33,557 bases of DNA from assembly GCF_000150955.2 (NCBI RefSeq), contig NW_002238013.1, positions 1 through 33,557 on the forward strand, written 5' to 3'. The notes below the pieces were generated by a model. The model made no database searches, was not told the origin of the DNA, and saw only the letters and a list, made by a program, of their open reading frames with translations. The stretch comes from Phaeodactylum tricornutum CCAP 1055/1. Its lineage: Eukaryota > Bacillariophyta > Bacillariophyceae > Surirellales > Neidiaceae. The translations under genes were made by a program, and so were the position numbers. Below, one piece after another: positions 19,984 to 30,227 of this stretch (its first letter is position 1; each line of letters begins with the position of its first letter).

Positions 19984-22009
19984 ATGTGGAAGAAACTTTT
20001 TCAACAGTGGCTCTTAGTAGTGGCAATTACGCGGAACATGGCCTCTGCTTTTGCGTTCCAGCCGCAACACCGACGGCGGAGTGAGAGCCATCACCTTCGT
20101 ACAGGCAGTGTCCAGCAGAAGCGGCCGTCGTCCTTTGTAGGGTCGCACGCCCCTTACACTAGTTCAAGGACAACGTTGAAAGGTATCGTAAATCCAGATT
20201 CCTTCTTCACCGATGACGAATGGCATCCACACGATCCTGCCTTTACCACGCCCCAGCTATTGGCCGGCGTCTGGGATCAAATTGCGCATGCTGGAACCAT
20301 GTCGAAAGGAGTAAGTCTGCGTCGCGCTATAGATTGGCAAAGAAATTGATACGCAGGAATTGAGGGTTGACGGATTGGTCTCGTCTTTACATGCTGCTCG
20401 TCAAAACTTTTGTTCTATCTGCACCGACACAAAGATTCATTCCGTCTCATGTGTTTCCTGATCAATTCCTTTTTGTCCCCTGACTTAGGAAACAAATACG
20501 GTGATTTATCCGCAAATTCAAGATAAATTCACACCCCGCTATCTCAATCTACTCATGGGCCATCTGGACTTTTGCAAAGACGTTTGCGACCACTTTGGTA
20601 TCTCAACGGCACTGGTGCCGTACCAGAAAGACGGCAAGATTGTCGGATTTACTGTGAAAAGCTTCAGGAACAGCGAAAGTAAAGAAGACGAGTACGAGTT
20701 TGGCTACGATCCCTTTTGGGATGATGGGACGGATTTTGATAACCTCTACGCGGGTGTAGATGACGACGATATGGCCAAGGATCCTTATCCGGCGATTGAA
20801 GTAGTCGTTCCGGACGATGACGAAGACATTATTGACATTACTAAAGCATGGGTCGGTAAGATGATGACAGATATGGGACTTTGTCCGTTTACTGCTGGTC
20901 CTGAACAAGCCGGTTTGCCGATGGGCAACGTGCACTACGAAGTCGATCGTAGCACGGGAGTCGAAGAGATGTACGCCAAATACTGGCACGAGGTGGTTCG
21001 GGTCGAGCAAAACAAGGAAAAAGACATTTCCACCACGCTACTGATCGTCCCTGAGTTCATGAGAGACAACGTAGAGCTTTTTGAGTCGTTTTCGAATACT
21101 TTGACGCAACCCTTGACGGCCTTAGACGTCGAAGATTTGCTGCAACTGGTCTTTTTCCATCCTCAGTGGGTGTTTAGGGATGGCAATGCTCGTGCTGGTG
21201 AAGCCCAGGCTGGCAACTATGCTCGAAGATCACCTTGGCCCATGATCAATATATTACGGACCAGCCAAGTACGGGCCGCCCAAAAGGGCATTCCGACTGG
21301 TCTCGTCTACAAACAAAATGAAAAGACATTGTCGTCTCTTGGCGTCGACCAGTTGGAAACTATGCTACGACTACGAGATTGGAGTGGGATTGCTGATTTC
21401 AAGGTCAATCGCCGGGAATATGATGCACTCAAAATTGCACAGGACTATCAAAGAACAGGAAAGCTTTCTGAGGAAGACATGTCGCTGGCAAGCGATTGTA
21501 CCCCCGCCGCCAACAAGATCGACCGATCTCAGGTGGAGCAAGGTAATCTTGTCAATGTCTTGTTGCAAGCCCTGGAAAAACGATTGGGAAAGAGCGAAGG
21601 TGGCGTAATTTCACCCTTGAGCGGACCCGAGACCAGTGCCACGGCAATGGCTGGTGATGTCTTAATTGAAGAATTGGATAGGATTGCTTCGAGAGGCACC
21701 ACTCCTATCGCAAACGTTGAAGAAATAGTACTATCCAAAACAGAACCAATTCAGCTGGAAGAGGACCAAGTAGTGAGACAGGATACAGAACAGGAAGGCG
21801 TCCCGAAAGAAGTAGAATTGGCACGGAAAAAACGAACCGAAGCGGCTCGAAGAGCTATGCTGGACGATATTGATGAAGAACCGTCTGCTTCCGGACGAGA
21901 AGCTATTGGTGGAGACCCATTGACCGATGCCTTGTTTGGAAGAGGCGGCATTCCCGATGTTGCGGACGATGATGAGTTAAAAGGTGTGGACCCTAGCTCT
22001 TTATTCTAA
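19984..22009 (+). CDS. Plastid-targeted protein with a DUF1415-type domain (two exons)
   Basis: Exon 1 is 19,984-20,310 and exon 2 is 20,489-22,009; the 178-bp intron begins GTAAGT and ends TTAG in phase 0. The product is 615 residues. The N-terminus has a hydrophobic signal peptide followed by ASAFAF at 20-25, then a Ser/Arg/His-rich stretch. This is the bipartite plastid presequence of diatoms, with Phe at +1. The middle, about 225-365, matches the DUF1415 pattern: WVGKMMTDMGLCPFTAG near 230, TTLLIVPEF, LVFFHPQWVF, and NYARRSPWPMINILR near 352. The last 150 residues are an acidic, low-complexity extension. The biochemical role of DUF1415 is unknown to me. Plastid location is inferred from the presequence. 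Confidence 0.88.
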
Positions 22010-22220
22010 TTAATGCATCCACCACGCAGTATGTCTTTTCGAGGCGTTATGCTACCCACGAAATCATTTTCGTTCGCGATGACGCACTTGCAAATCGTTG
22101 GCGGCATAGCACATCATTGCATCGTTGGCTATCGAAATGATACAAGCGTTAGATTGATTGATTAACGGTAAAGCAACATGTAAAGATTTACTCGTCGAAA
22201 GCCGCGGTGTGGAGTTCTCG

Positions 22221-22278
22221 ATCAGTCGCCATTTTACCGTATTCACGCAAAGCAAGATAGGTACCCTGATGACATCAT
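22221..22278 (-). promoter_or_regulatory. Candidate SECIS element in the 3' UTR of the selenoprotein gene
   Basis: It starts 16 nt after the stop codon. On the minus strand an ATGAT (from 22,278) and a CTGATC (to 22,221) can form the SECIS quartet, UGAU against UGAU, giving U-U, G-A, A-G and U-U pairs. Next to it GTCATCAGGGTACC can face GGTAAAATGGCGAC: ten pairs (one G-U), an A-C mismatch and a GGG/AAA internal mismatch. If the top two C-G pairs open, the apical loop is about 25 nt and starts with CC; CC replaces the usual AA in some SelM SECIS elements. The GGG/AAA mismatch is a weakness. The fold was found by eye. Confidence 0.45.
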
Positions 22279-22293
22279 TCAGCCCTCTATACC

Positions 22294-22989
22294 TTACATC
22301 ACCGAAACACTTTTCCATTTTTGAAATCCAGCATCACCCTTACGAACTTCGCCTATTGTCATTGTACGTCGTCTTCGTGTTCTACGTCGTCGAACACTTG
22401 TACACGATGCCGTTGCCAAGATCGTTGCCAGGAGTCCTCCGTATAGCAAAAACAGAGAGGTAACGGTGGGTGCGGTTTTCCCCAATAAATCTCGCTCTGC
22501 TAGCTTTGGTTCCCTGTGTCTCTGCTGTTTCCTGAGTGTAGCTTCTTTCAGCGCCGGTTCCTGGTCTCGATTCATAATTTTGCGAGGCTTTCGCGGGCGT
22601 CGCCATTCTCGCGCCCCTGCTTGTCTCTCTTCGTGTGGCATCTCTACTGCTTCCTCCGACTTTTTGACATATCCTTCTTCTGCCATCAAAGCATGCAATG
22701 CTTTTTTCGTCTGCAACTTACTTACAGTTAAATCAATGACCTCCACTTTGCTCCCTCCTTCGTTATATATGTGCATGACCGCTCGACGACCCGTAACGTA
22801 GGTCACATTAACCCCCACATACCATTCTGCTTCGCCGTCTTTGAGAAAGCTTTTGAGCTCGGGCATGCGGTTTAACATTCATCCTCCACAGGAAACGATG
22901 TCGGCTTCCGGGCTGGCGAATGAGTAAGCAAGGAAGCAAAACGCCAGCAAATGAGCGCACCTGAAAAGACTCGTGATTCTATTTTTCAT
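22294..22989 (-). CDS. SelM/Sep15-type selenoprotein with in-frame TGA (Sec37)
   Basis: Starting at the ATG at 22,989 the frame reads a signal peptide (MKNRITSLFRCAHLLAFCFL AYSFAS region, 1-26), then SPEADIVSCGGU, with TGA at 22,879-22,881 as codon 37, then MLNRMPELKSFL. This mirrors selenoprotein M, whose redox motif is CGGU followed by QLNRL and a 'KxF' helix. Residues about 34-110 continue the SelM/Sep15 thioredoxin-like fold (YVGVNVTYVTGRRAVMHIYN, then VEVIDLTVSKLQTKKAL). The full protein is 231 residues, longer than a typical SelM (about 145). The extra part is a basic linker, a hydrophobic segment at about 175-196 (SLFLLYGGLLATILATASC) and an Arg-rich tail. Likely an ER thiol-disulfide oxidoreductase. 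A model starting after the TGA would lose the signal peptide and active site. Confidence 0.88.
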
Positions 22990-23410
22990 CTTTCTGTGTT
23001 TCGCTGGGTTGTTATTCACTTTCACTATTCGCTGCACTGCTCTGTGGCGTTTCCAGGAAAGTACAACAATCTTTCGAAGTTATGGCACAATTTCGGTTGA
23101 TGTCTCAAGGTAGGAGGAACGACCGCTTTGAAAGTTCCTTGTAGTGTTAGGAAAACTGTCAGGCGATCGCTGTGCTGGCCCTTTTTTTACGTTGATACAC
23201 GACAACCGATCGGACCAACTGTAGCTGGCTGGGTATGAAAACACTAGCAGTAACACTAGTTAAACTCGGCGCAAAGTGTGAACTTTTGGCGTCTGCATAC
23301 AGCACTGGCTTCTGAAAGTTCCATACTGTAGATTATTACAATCTACCTTATCCATTTGCGAGATTGACTAACCACAAATTACAGGCCAATCTCATTTCCA
23401 CTTTCCCACC
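22990..23410. promoter_or_regulatory. Upstream region of the selenoprotein gene
   Basis: About 420 bp between the stop of the upstream minus-strand gene and the selenoprotein start, the only room for its promoter. No motif is claimed. An intron in the 5' leader cannot be excluded. Confidence 0.4.
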
Positions 23411-25442
23411 CTATGCAGTAGAAAGTCTTTCAACCAGCTCTGCCTTGCGTCCACTAACAGGCAAGCCGGCCTCCTTAAGTTTTCCTTTCAACTCAGCCAC
23501 TGTTAGAGACTCTAGGTTGGCCCCTGTCACTAATACCGATTCAGAGCTGGATTGCGACTCCCCTTCATCCGCAATGGCGCCTTCATTGAAAAAGTCGTCC
23601 ATCGCTGACGACAGAACTTCGTCCTCGATTTCGCTGTCCTCCAAAGCACCATATCCATTTTCCTGTTTGTACTGCACAGGGATCCTCTGAGATGGCCGGT
23701 CGACTACAACAGAGTATTCGTCGACGGTAATGGACCATTCACGGGTGCGATCATCAATTGAAATTGAAAAGTTGTCTCTGAGCTCATCGCGGACTTCATC
23801 CGCTGCCTCGTAGTCTCTATTTGTCTTGTGCACTAGCCGCGATGCAAGTTGCTTTTGAATGTAGACAATCGTGTCCTCGTCAAATCCATGATCCCCGCCC
23901 GCCAGAGGTGAAAAGACGTAGTCATCCGACATGACTCGCCATTCTCGTGAACGATCATCTACTTTGACAGAAAAGCGAGCTTCCAGCTCGTCTCTAATTT
24001 CGTCGGCAGTCGCAAAATCACGCTTACCCTTTGCCTGATCACGCTCCTCAACCAGGGAAGTCACGATTGCCACTTCTTCGTCGGATAACTCACCGCCACC
24101 ACGACGAGCAAAAGGGCGATTCTTATCATTGCTTTTTGATGGTAGCCCAAATTCTCCACCAATTGACCATTCTCGTAAGCGATCGTTGACAGCAACATTG
24201 AAGTTGTCCATTAAGTTATCTCGAATGGCGTCGGCAGTCTCAAAGTCACGAGATTTCTTGGCTTCGGACCGCTTTTCCAACTCGGTAATAATCAAGGCCT
24301 CATCCGCCGGCGTAACAGGCTGCGAATGTGCAGATATTGTGTATGAGCGATTCATATCGTCGAATCCAGGCTGATCAGGACCAAAATCTCCTCCGACAGA
24401 CCACTGACGAAGACGGTCTTCAATAAACACATTAAAATCATTTTTCAATTCGTCACGAATGTCGTCAGCCACACGATAGTTACGGGTCTGTTTAGCTCCG
24501 GAACGACGGGAAAGCAGATTTTCAATACTTTGCAGCTGCTCCGACGTCAGAACCTTCGCCATCAGAGTATTCCGATTGGGCGTATGGGCGATTGCGGTCG
24601 CTGCGCGAGCCTCGTTCACGGCTCGGTTTGCCCCCTTCGTTCGCGTAATCACCAAACATGACACCGTCAGCCCGCCATTCTTTACGAGCGTCGTGGACGT
24701 ACACACCGTTGGACAAGAGCTGTTCTTGCACTCGATCGGCGTCCTGGAATTGTCGAGACATTTTGTACTGTAGTCGCTCCGCCAAAAGAGCGTGTATCTC
24801 GTCTTCAGTGATGGCTGAAGACACGGGACCGGCATCGGACGACGCCGTGTAGTCGTGCCCGAGTGGACCAAAATCCTTGGGCTCACGGGTTCGTCGACCT
24901 CCACGATCCCCGCGACCAGAACTCTGTTCTCGGCCACCAGATCGTCGCATCCCCGATCCACTCTCGCTACATCCACTGCGCCACGTTTTTTCACGGTCCC
25001 ACACGGACACACCATGGATTTTCAACAAGTCGTCACGGATACCGTCCGCTTCTTCAAATTGTCCCGTTTTCCGGGCTTGCAAGCGCGCCGCGATGAGAGA
25101 GTTTACGGTTTCCAGATCAACGCTGGAGCTGTCCCTTGACGTATCACGTTCATAGTCATGACTGCCAGCCGCAGAGAAACCATCAGCTCCTCCACGTCGG
25201 CCGCGATCACTGTACGCATCTTGTGCGTAGCGACGACCGTCGGTGTAGTCCGCACTAGGATCAAAATCGTTGTAGAAGTCGTCGTATTCATCGCGTTCGG
25301 TGGCGAAAAACGAATAGCGTTGATCGCTCCTAGCACTCGGCGCGGTGCCCACTGTTGTGATAGACAAAGGCGTCGGAATCGTGAAAGCTTGGGAATTCCG
25401 AGCCACCACGACTACGATCAAGACAGCACATTTCCAGTACAT
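23411..25442 (-). CDS. Plastid-targeted protein with six CysRS-tail-like repeats and a SAP domain
   Basis: The ATG at 25,442 gives MYWKCAVLIVVVVARNSQAF, a signal peptide ending in an ASAFAP-like SQA-F site, so plastid import is likely; the frame is open to 25,529. Two overlapping frames (down to 24,522; up from below 24,650) must be joined. A 52-bp intron at 24,601-24,652 (GTGATT...GCGCAG) restores one frame of 659 residues; a 109-bp intron at 24,554-24,662 or a 1-base error would also do so. Six units of about 50 residues follow the pattern 'L..R..AK..RDFE.AD.IRDEL...F.V.V.DR.REW' (two before the join, four after), resembling the C-terminal helical motif of cysteinyl-tRNA synthetase. The last 35 residues (LTVAELKGKLKEAGLPVSGR) are a SAP domain, usually nucleic-acid binding. 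A plastid nucleic-acid role is inference. Confidence 0.82.
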
Positions 25443-25896
25443 AATTAACAACCGTAATTGGTAACGAAAACGATACACAATAACAGCACTCCGTCGAGAA
25501 AAGAATTTGTAGAAGGAAGTCTTTGTCAAGGATCAGAGGAATTGATGAATGGACTGACTGTGATCGTTTGAGAGAAATGGTTCATGGATGGGTAAGATTT
25601 GCTTGGTTGTCAATACATTCTCTATCTGAGTGGGTCCCAAATGTCTGCCGTACGTCGTCGTTTCCGACAAATGTCCTTACGCTACCCGAGTCGCCGACTG
25701 CTACTCGGCAGCGAAAAGAGTTTCGTGATGGCAGCCTAAAGAATAACACCGTCGACATACGCTGTCACAACAGCTTCACAGTCAGCTTGGACATCACGGA
25801 AGCAATTGACTTTGAACATGAAACATCGTCATAAAAGGGACGGTAATCACTATTCGAGACTAGGTTAACAAGCCGCTACCAGAGCCAAAAATTGCT
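25443..25896. promoter_or_regulatory. Divergent promoter region
   Basis: About 450 bp between the start of the repeat/SAP gene (minus) and the GUCD1-type gene (plus). An open stretch at 25,523-25,834 on the plus strand has no domain and is not called. Confidence 0.4.
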
Positions 25897-26853
25897 ATGT
25901 CTTGGAAGAACTGGTGGAGACCTTCAATATGTAGACAAGACCCACCCAGCGCCAGTAGTACGTCTTTAGACGGAGAAACGCGGACATTGCGATCATTCGA
26001 CTGCGAATTGCCAGATCCCGATGCCGATTCACAGCTAGAAGAAAAGGCGGAAAATGCAGCAGTACGCGATTTCGATGTCAAAAGGGCCGAGCTACTAGGA
26101 ATAAGACGGCGACGCATGTTGCACAGGATGGAACCACAGTCTACTTCCGATACCTTTCCTCACGTTTGCCAAGGGGAATCATGGGACTGCGGTATTGCAT
26201 GCATTGAGATGGTATACTTGTGGTGCTGTCAAAGCTGTAGAGTTGACGCTTTTCCGCTGTCAGCAGTACGAGACTGGATGGTTCGCTTTGCTTCGACACA
26301 ATCCATTTGGACCGTGGACCTTGTCATTCTTTTGCAAGGATTAAAAGACAAACTGCAGCTTCCAATTAACTTATTGTTTTGTTCCGATACGTTGCGAGTC
26401 AATACAGCCTTGGCCGCTCTTGACTATTATCAATCCACGTTCGACAAGGACCGGAAACGAGTCCAGCATCGTTTGCAGGCCGTATCCAAAATGAATATTC
26501 CAGTTCATCAAGGCGAGTTGCGAGTGGATGATCTCGTTGCAATACTGTCGGATGACAATGCTGTTGCCATAGTTTTAGTCAACAATGCAATGCTAATTGA
26601 TCAAGATGTCCCTGGCCAGCTAGGTAGAGAAAGCTGTTATACCGGGCATTATCTCGTTCTGTCGGGAGTTTCCAGCAATCCCCAACATGTGACCGCGTGT
26701 CATGATGCCTGGAGGGAAAACAGCCCCAGCTGGTGCTTTATAGCACACAACCCGGCGTCGGACGAAAAAGTCACTTTTCTAAATCCAGTAACGCTGGAGC
26801 TGGCTTGGGACTCGATAGGAACGGACCATGATATAATATTCATCGTGAAGTAA
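25897..26853 (+). CDS. Guanylyl cyclase domain-containing protein 1-like (GUCD1 family)
   Basis: A 318-residue protein of the family named after plant 'guanylyl cyclase 1' and animal GUCD1. The fold is like papain/C39 peptidases, and genuine cyclase activity is doubtful for the family as a whole. The family landmarks are present in order: HVCQGESWDCGIACIEM at 89-105, with the putative nucleophile Cys98; RVNTALAALDYYQ in the middle; YTGHYLVLSGV near 249, with the His; HNPASDEKVTFLNP; and the end GTDHDIIFI. The first 85 residues are acidic and variable. No signal peptide is seen, so it is probably cytosolic. No intron is needed. Confidence 0.88.
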   Translation: MSWKNWWRPSICRQDPPSASSTSLDGETRTLRSFDCELPDPDADSQLEEKAENAAVRDFDVKRAELLGIRRRRMLHRMEPQSTSDTFPHVCQGESWDCGIACIEMVYLWCCQSCRVDAFPLSAVRDWMVRFASTQSIWTVDLVILLQGLKDKLQLPINLLFCSDTLRVNTALAALDYYQSTFDKDRKRVQHRLQAVSKMNIPVHQGELRVDDLVAILSDDNAVAIVLVNNAMLIDQDVPGQLGRESCYTGHYLVLSGVSSNPQHVTACHDAWRENSPSWCFIAHNPASDEKVTFLNPVTLELAWDSIGTDHDIIFIVK

Positions 26854-27465
26854 ATTAGAATGTGACCATAATGGCTTCTTGAGTTTGTAGTACTTGCACT
26901 TCACAAACAACCATACTATCAGCACAGACGAATAAAGCCCTGCTAAAAGATGGTGTGACGCTTCAATACAGCGGCGTCTCATATTATGTCAAAATGGTGC
27001 AACGCCATTCGAAGTCCAAGACAACCACACCAATATCGACAACACTACCAATGGCATAGATGCGTGGAAATTATTTGGCGAAGTCTCATACACGTATGAA
27101 CTCAATTATCTAACATTTGCCACAACGACAATTATAGAACGTATTTTCCTTTGCATTGCATGCGCCTAAGATACACGATTGTTTTCCGAAGATGCTTGTT
27201 GAGCAAATGGCGTCCTGCTATAAGCAGTGCTTTCCATTCTCATATATGTCTATTGACTGCTATACTATATAGCCCATCCCTATGTACAACAAGAGTGGAA
27301 TTTAATTGTCGTCCCCGCTCTTGTTTCCAGATAACTATTGTTCAACTGGCCACTCAGGTACTCCTCTCAATCTTGGCACTTTTTCCAAATTCCAAAACAT
27401 AAATTATACTTTAGAGTAGCGATTCCATTCACTGCCTGTTAATACGTTGCAGCCAAGGTTCTTTG
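26854..27465. other. Convergent intergenic region, no gene seen
   Basis: About 610 bp between two convergent genes. Only short frames without domains occur. It is somewhat AT-rich and should contain both 3' untranslated regions. Confidence 0.45.
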
Positions 27466-29137
27466 CTACTTGCTCTCTTCCAAGTCCTTCCACTCACTGT
27501 CAAGGTTCTTCAGAGGCCGTGTAGAAAAGCGCCTAGATGCATACTGCATTTTTTGCTCCTTCGACATACGTTGCTGCTCATTGTTCACCTCATCAAATGC
27601 TTCACCACACCCACTAAGAAAAGTACAGAACTCAATGAAATCGACGCTCCCAGAAGCATCAATATCCAATGCACACCACAGGGCATTGAAATCGGCATCC
27701 GAAATTTTTCCTATCTTCCCATCATCCATCCACTGTTTGAGTTCTGTAAAAGGAAGTTGTGTAAGCAGCATATCATCACTCTACGCAGCTCACCAGGTTT
27801 GTTCATTTATGGTTTGCTTGTAACTTACCAGCCTTGTCAATGGTACCTCCCTTGTCTTTGTCAATGTGTTGGAATTCTTCTACCAACTTCTCATGAGACA
27901 GGGCACCAGCAGTGGGAGTTATTGAAATGTTTCTGGCAATACCACGGATGAACCGTTCCTTGATACGACGCTCCTGCTCTGCAATGATATGGCGATGCAG
28001 TGCGTATAACAGACCGAATAGCACTACAAGACCAAAGATGACGAATCCCGCAATTGCGCCAGTCTTTAACTCCGCATTAGGTTCTTGGTACGGAGATATA
28101 GTACATGTTGGATCATTTCCAATGCCTCCACACCATTCTTCCTCGGTTGGGTACGAAGCTGGATCCAAGGTGAAAGTCTGGAAAGGAACAGGGAGCCGGT
28201 CGATTTCTTGGATGTTGTGCTCAATGTAGGCTTCCTTGATAGCAGTAATCCACTCGCTTTCCTCCATTCTGATCATTCTTGCAAGAGCAGCGCCCTGTCT
28301 CACACTTCTGACTAAGTCAATAACGTTTTGGTTTAACAACGCTGTGTTGTTGTCAAGGAATACAAACGGATTGTTCTGGCTGAAAATCCCGTCCACAGTA
28401 TTGCTTCCCCACAGAGTACTAGAGTCAATCCAACTTAGCTGTCCCGATGGAATCAGATCGACGATTGAGTTACCAGGAAGCGCACTGTAGCTAACACGAA
28501 ACATCTCAAGGTCGCCTGGTCAAAACATGATAAGGGCAGTTGAGAGATGCAGCTCTTTAAATAAGGGAATATCACACTGATGGATAACATCTATCCCTTT
28601 CCCAAACAGATATAACAGAATTCTTGCCTCAGTCTTACCTCGGTTCTCGTGAGTGCTAGTCCCATACTGACCGACAGCAAGAACAATCCCATTGACGCCG
28701 CAGACTCCTGAGCCAATGATGTTTTGGAATGGCGGGTTGAAAGTTTGATTGCAGAAAGATTCAGGAGCTGGGCCGTACAAAGAGTAAGAAGTGAGCACGG
28801 CTCTCGAGCCATCAAGTGTGAAGTTCGAAAAAGTTACATATTCGCTTTGGGCGTAAGGAACACCCCATTCGTAGTTTCCCGGGAAATATGGTTTAGGCTG
28901 CGCTGGGACTGCCTCATCTTCAAAATTCTTTCCGACTACTTTCCACAATCCTTCGAATTGCTTCCAGTTGGATTCTTGTTCCACAATGGATTTAGGGAAA
29001 TTCGCATCGTAGCGAGTATCCGTCTCGCTAAGGCAAGGTTTCGTGAGCGACCCACCGCACTTTGATGGCTTAAGTGCATCCGAATGGGGAAGGATCACCG
29101 TTGCGATAACGCTCACAAAAAGAACAAGAAATTTCAT
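27466..29137 (-). CDS. Signal peptide, one transmembrane helix and cytosolic EF-hand pair (three exons)
   Basis: Three consecutive minus-strand frames join through two introns: 28,516-28,638 (123 bp, GTAAGA...CCAG) and 27,744-27,828 (85 bp, GTAAGT...ACAG). Exons 29,137-28,639, 28,515-27,829 and 27,743-27,466 give 487 residues. Residues 1-22 (MKFLVLFVSVIATVILPHSDA) are a signal peptide. Residues 23-317 are a lumenal or extracellular domain with several N-glycosylation motifs and scattered Cys, with no family recognised. The single helix is at about 318-339 (GAIAGFVIFGLVVLFGLLYA). EF-hand 1 at 385-396 (DKDKGGTIDKAE) spans the second intron; EF-hand 2 is at 422-433 (DIDASGSVDFIE). Both have acidic residues at 1, 3, 9 and 12, although position 5 of the first is Gly. 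A calcium-responsive membrane protein is the likely class; the ligand is unknown. Confidence 0.9.
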
Positions 29138-29254
29138 GTCTGGCTTTGATTGTGCAAAAGCTCTCTAGTGGAATTTATGGGCTGAAACGAGAATATGAAT
29201 GAAGGGTTGGCCTCAATCTGTGCTCACAATCAGCGGCTTGGCATGGTCACATTG

Positions 29255-29955
29255 AATTTGAGAAGGTGTTGCACGACAACCTACTAATCGGTTGACAACA
29301 TTTATGTATAGACACATATTATTCAAGCTCTCCGGTAAGCATTTGCGACATTGCTAGAACTCTAGTTGAAAGGACCTCTTTTACCGTCTGGTATCCCTAG
29401 TTAGATGGAAGCAATGTTGGTGAGAACACCAGTATCTGGCAACGGCTCCACTTTATGGTGACGAATTTCAAAAAACGGTATTGACATGAAAGCTTTGCCA
29501 GTTGCTGTGTACCAGTTAAATTTCAATCATGACAACCTGGTAGAGAAGGTTTTACCCCGACAACCAACTATTCGGTTGACAACATTTATGTATAGACACA
29601 TATTATTCAAGCTCTCCGGTAATCATTTGCGACATTGCTAGAACTCTAGTTGAAAGGACCTCTTTTACCGTCTGGTATCCCTAGTTAGATGGAAGCAATG
29701 TTGGTGAGAACACCAGTATCTGGCAACGGCTCCACTTTATGGTGACGAATTTAAAAAAACGGTATTGACATGAAAGCTTTGCCAGTAGCTGTGTACCAGT
29801 TAAATTTCAATCATGACAACCTGGAAGCAATGAATTTGAGAAGGGGTTGCCCCGACAACCTACTATTTAGTTGACAATATACGTGTATATATAAATTTTT
29901 CGACCTCTTCGGTAAGTTATTGCGACATTGCTAGAACTCTAGTTGAGATTTCCTA
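29255..29955. repeat. Tandem repeat, period about 284-295 bp, two full and one partial copy
   Basis: The block starting CGACAACCTACTA and containing GACATTGCTAGAACTCTAG occurs at about 29,275, 29,559 and 29,854. The first two copies are nearly identical over about 265 bp (CAGTATCTGGCAACGGCTCC and CATGAAAGCTTTGCCAGT are shared); the third keeps only about 100 bp and is more diverged. The repeats lie just upstream of the EF-hand gene. No reading frame is conserved. Confidence 0.9.
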
Positions 29956-30013
29956 CTTTTACCATCCAACGGCAATGTGTATCCAATCAAAGTCACGAAA
30001 AAAATATTATATA

Positions 30014-30110
30014 ATTCCACTGGGATATCACATTCTATATAATGATTTCCACTGGGATATCACATTCTATATAAGGATTTCCACCGGTATATCAACAAAT
30101 CCCACCAAGA
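30014..30110. repeat. 32-bp tandem repeat, three units
   Basis: Units begin TTTCCACTGGGATATCACAT at about 30,014, 30,046 and 30,078; the first two are almost identical and the third is diverged. Related partial motifs (ATCCCACCAAGATAT, ATCCACATGGATACC) follow to about 30,150, then two copies of GGGAGGGAGATCCC-like sequence at 30,154-30,182. Confidence 0.85.
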
Positions 30111-30227
30111 TATGAAACAGGGTTATAGAAAATCCACATGGATACCTAAGGGAAGGGAGATCCCTAAGGGGAGGGAGATCCCAGAGTAGTATAAGCCTCC
30201 AATGCTGAATATGATTTATCAAAAAAC

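Noticed and set aside
23364-23690. A Ser-rich plus-strand protein overlapping the SAP-domain gene
   Set aside because: It is the reverse complement of the SAP region and acidic tail; the minus-strand frame has the recognisable domain.
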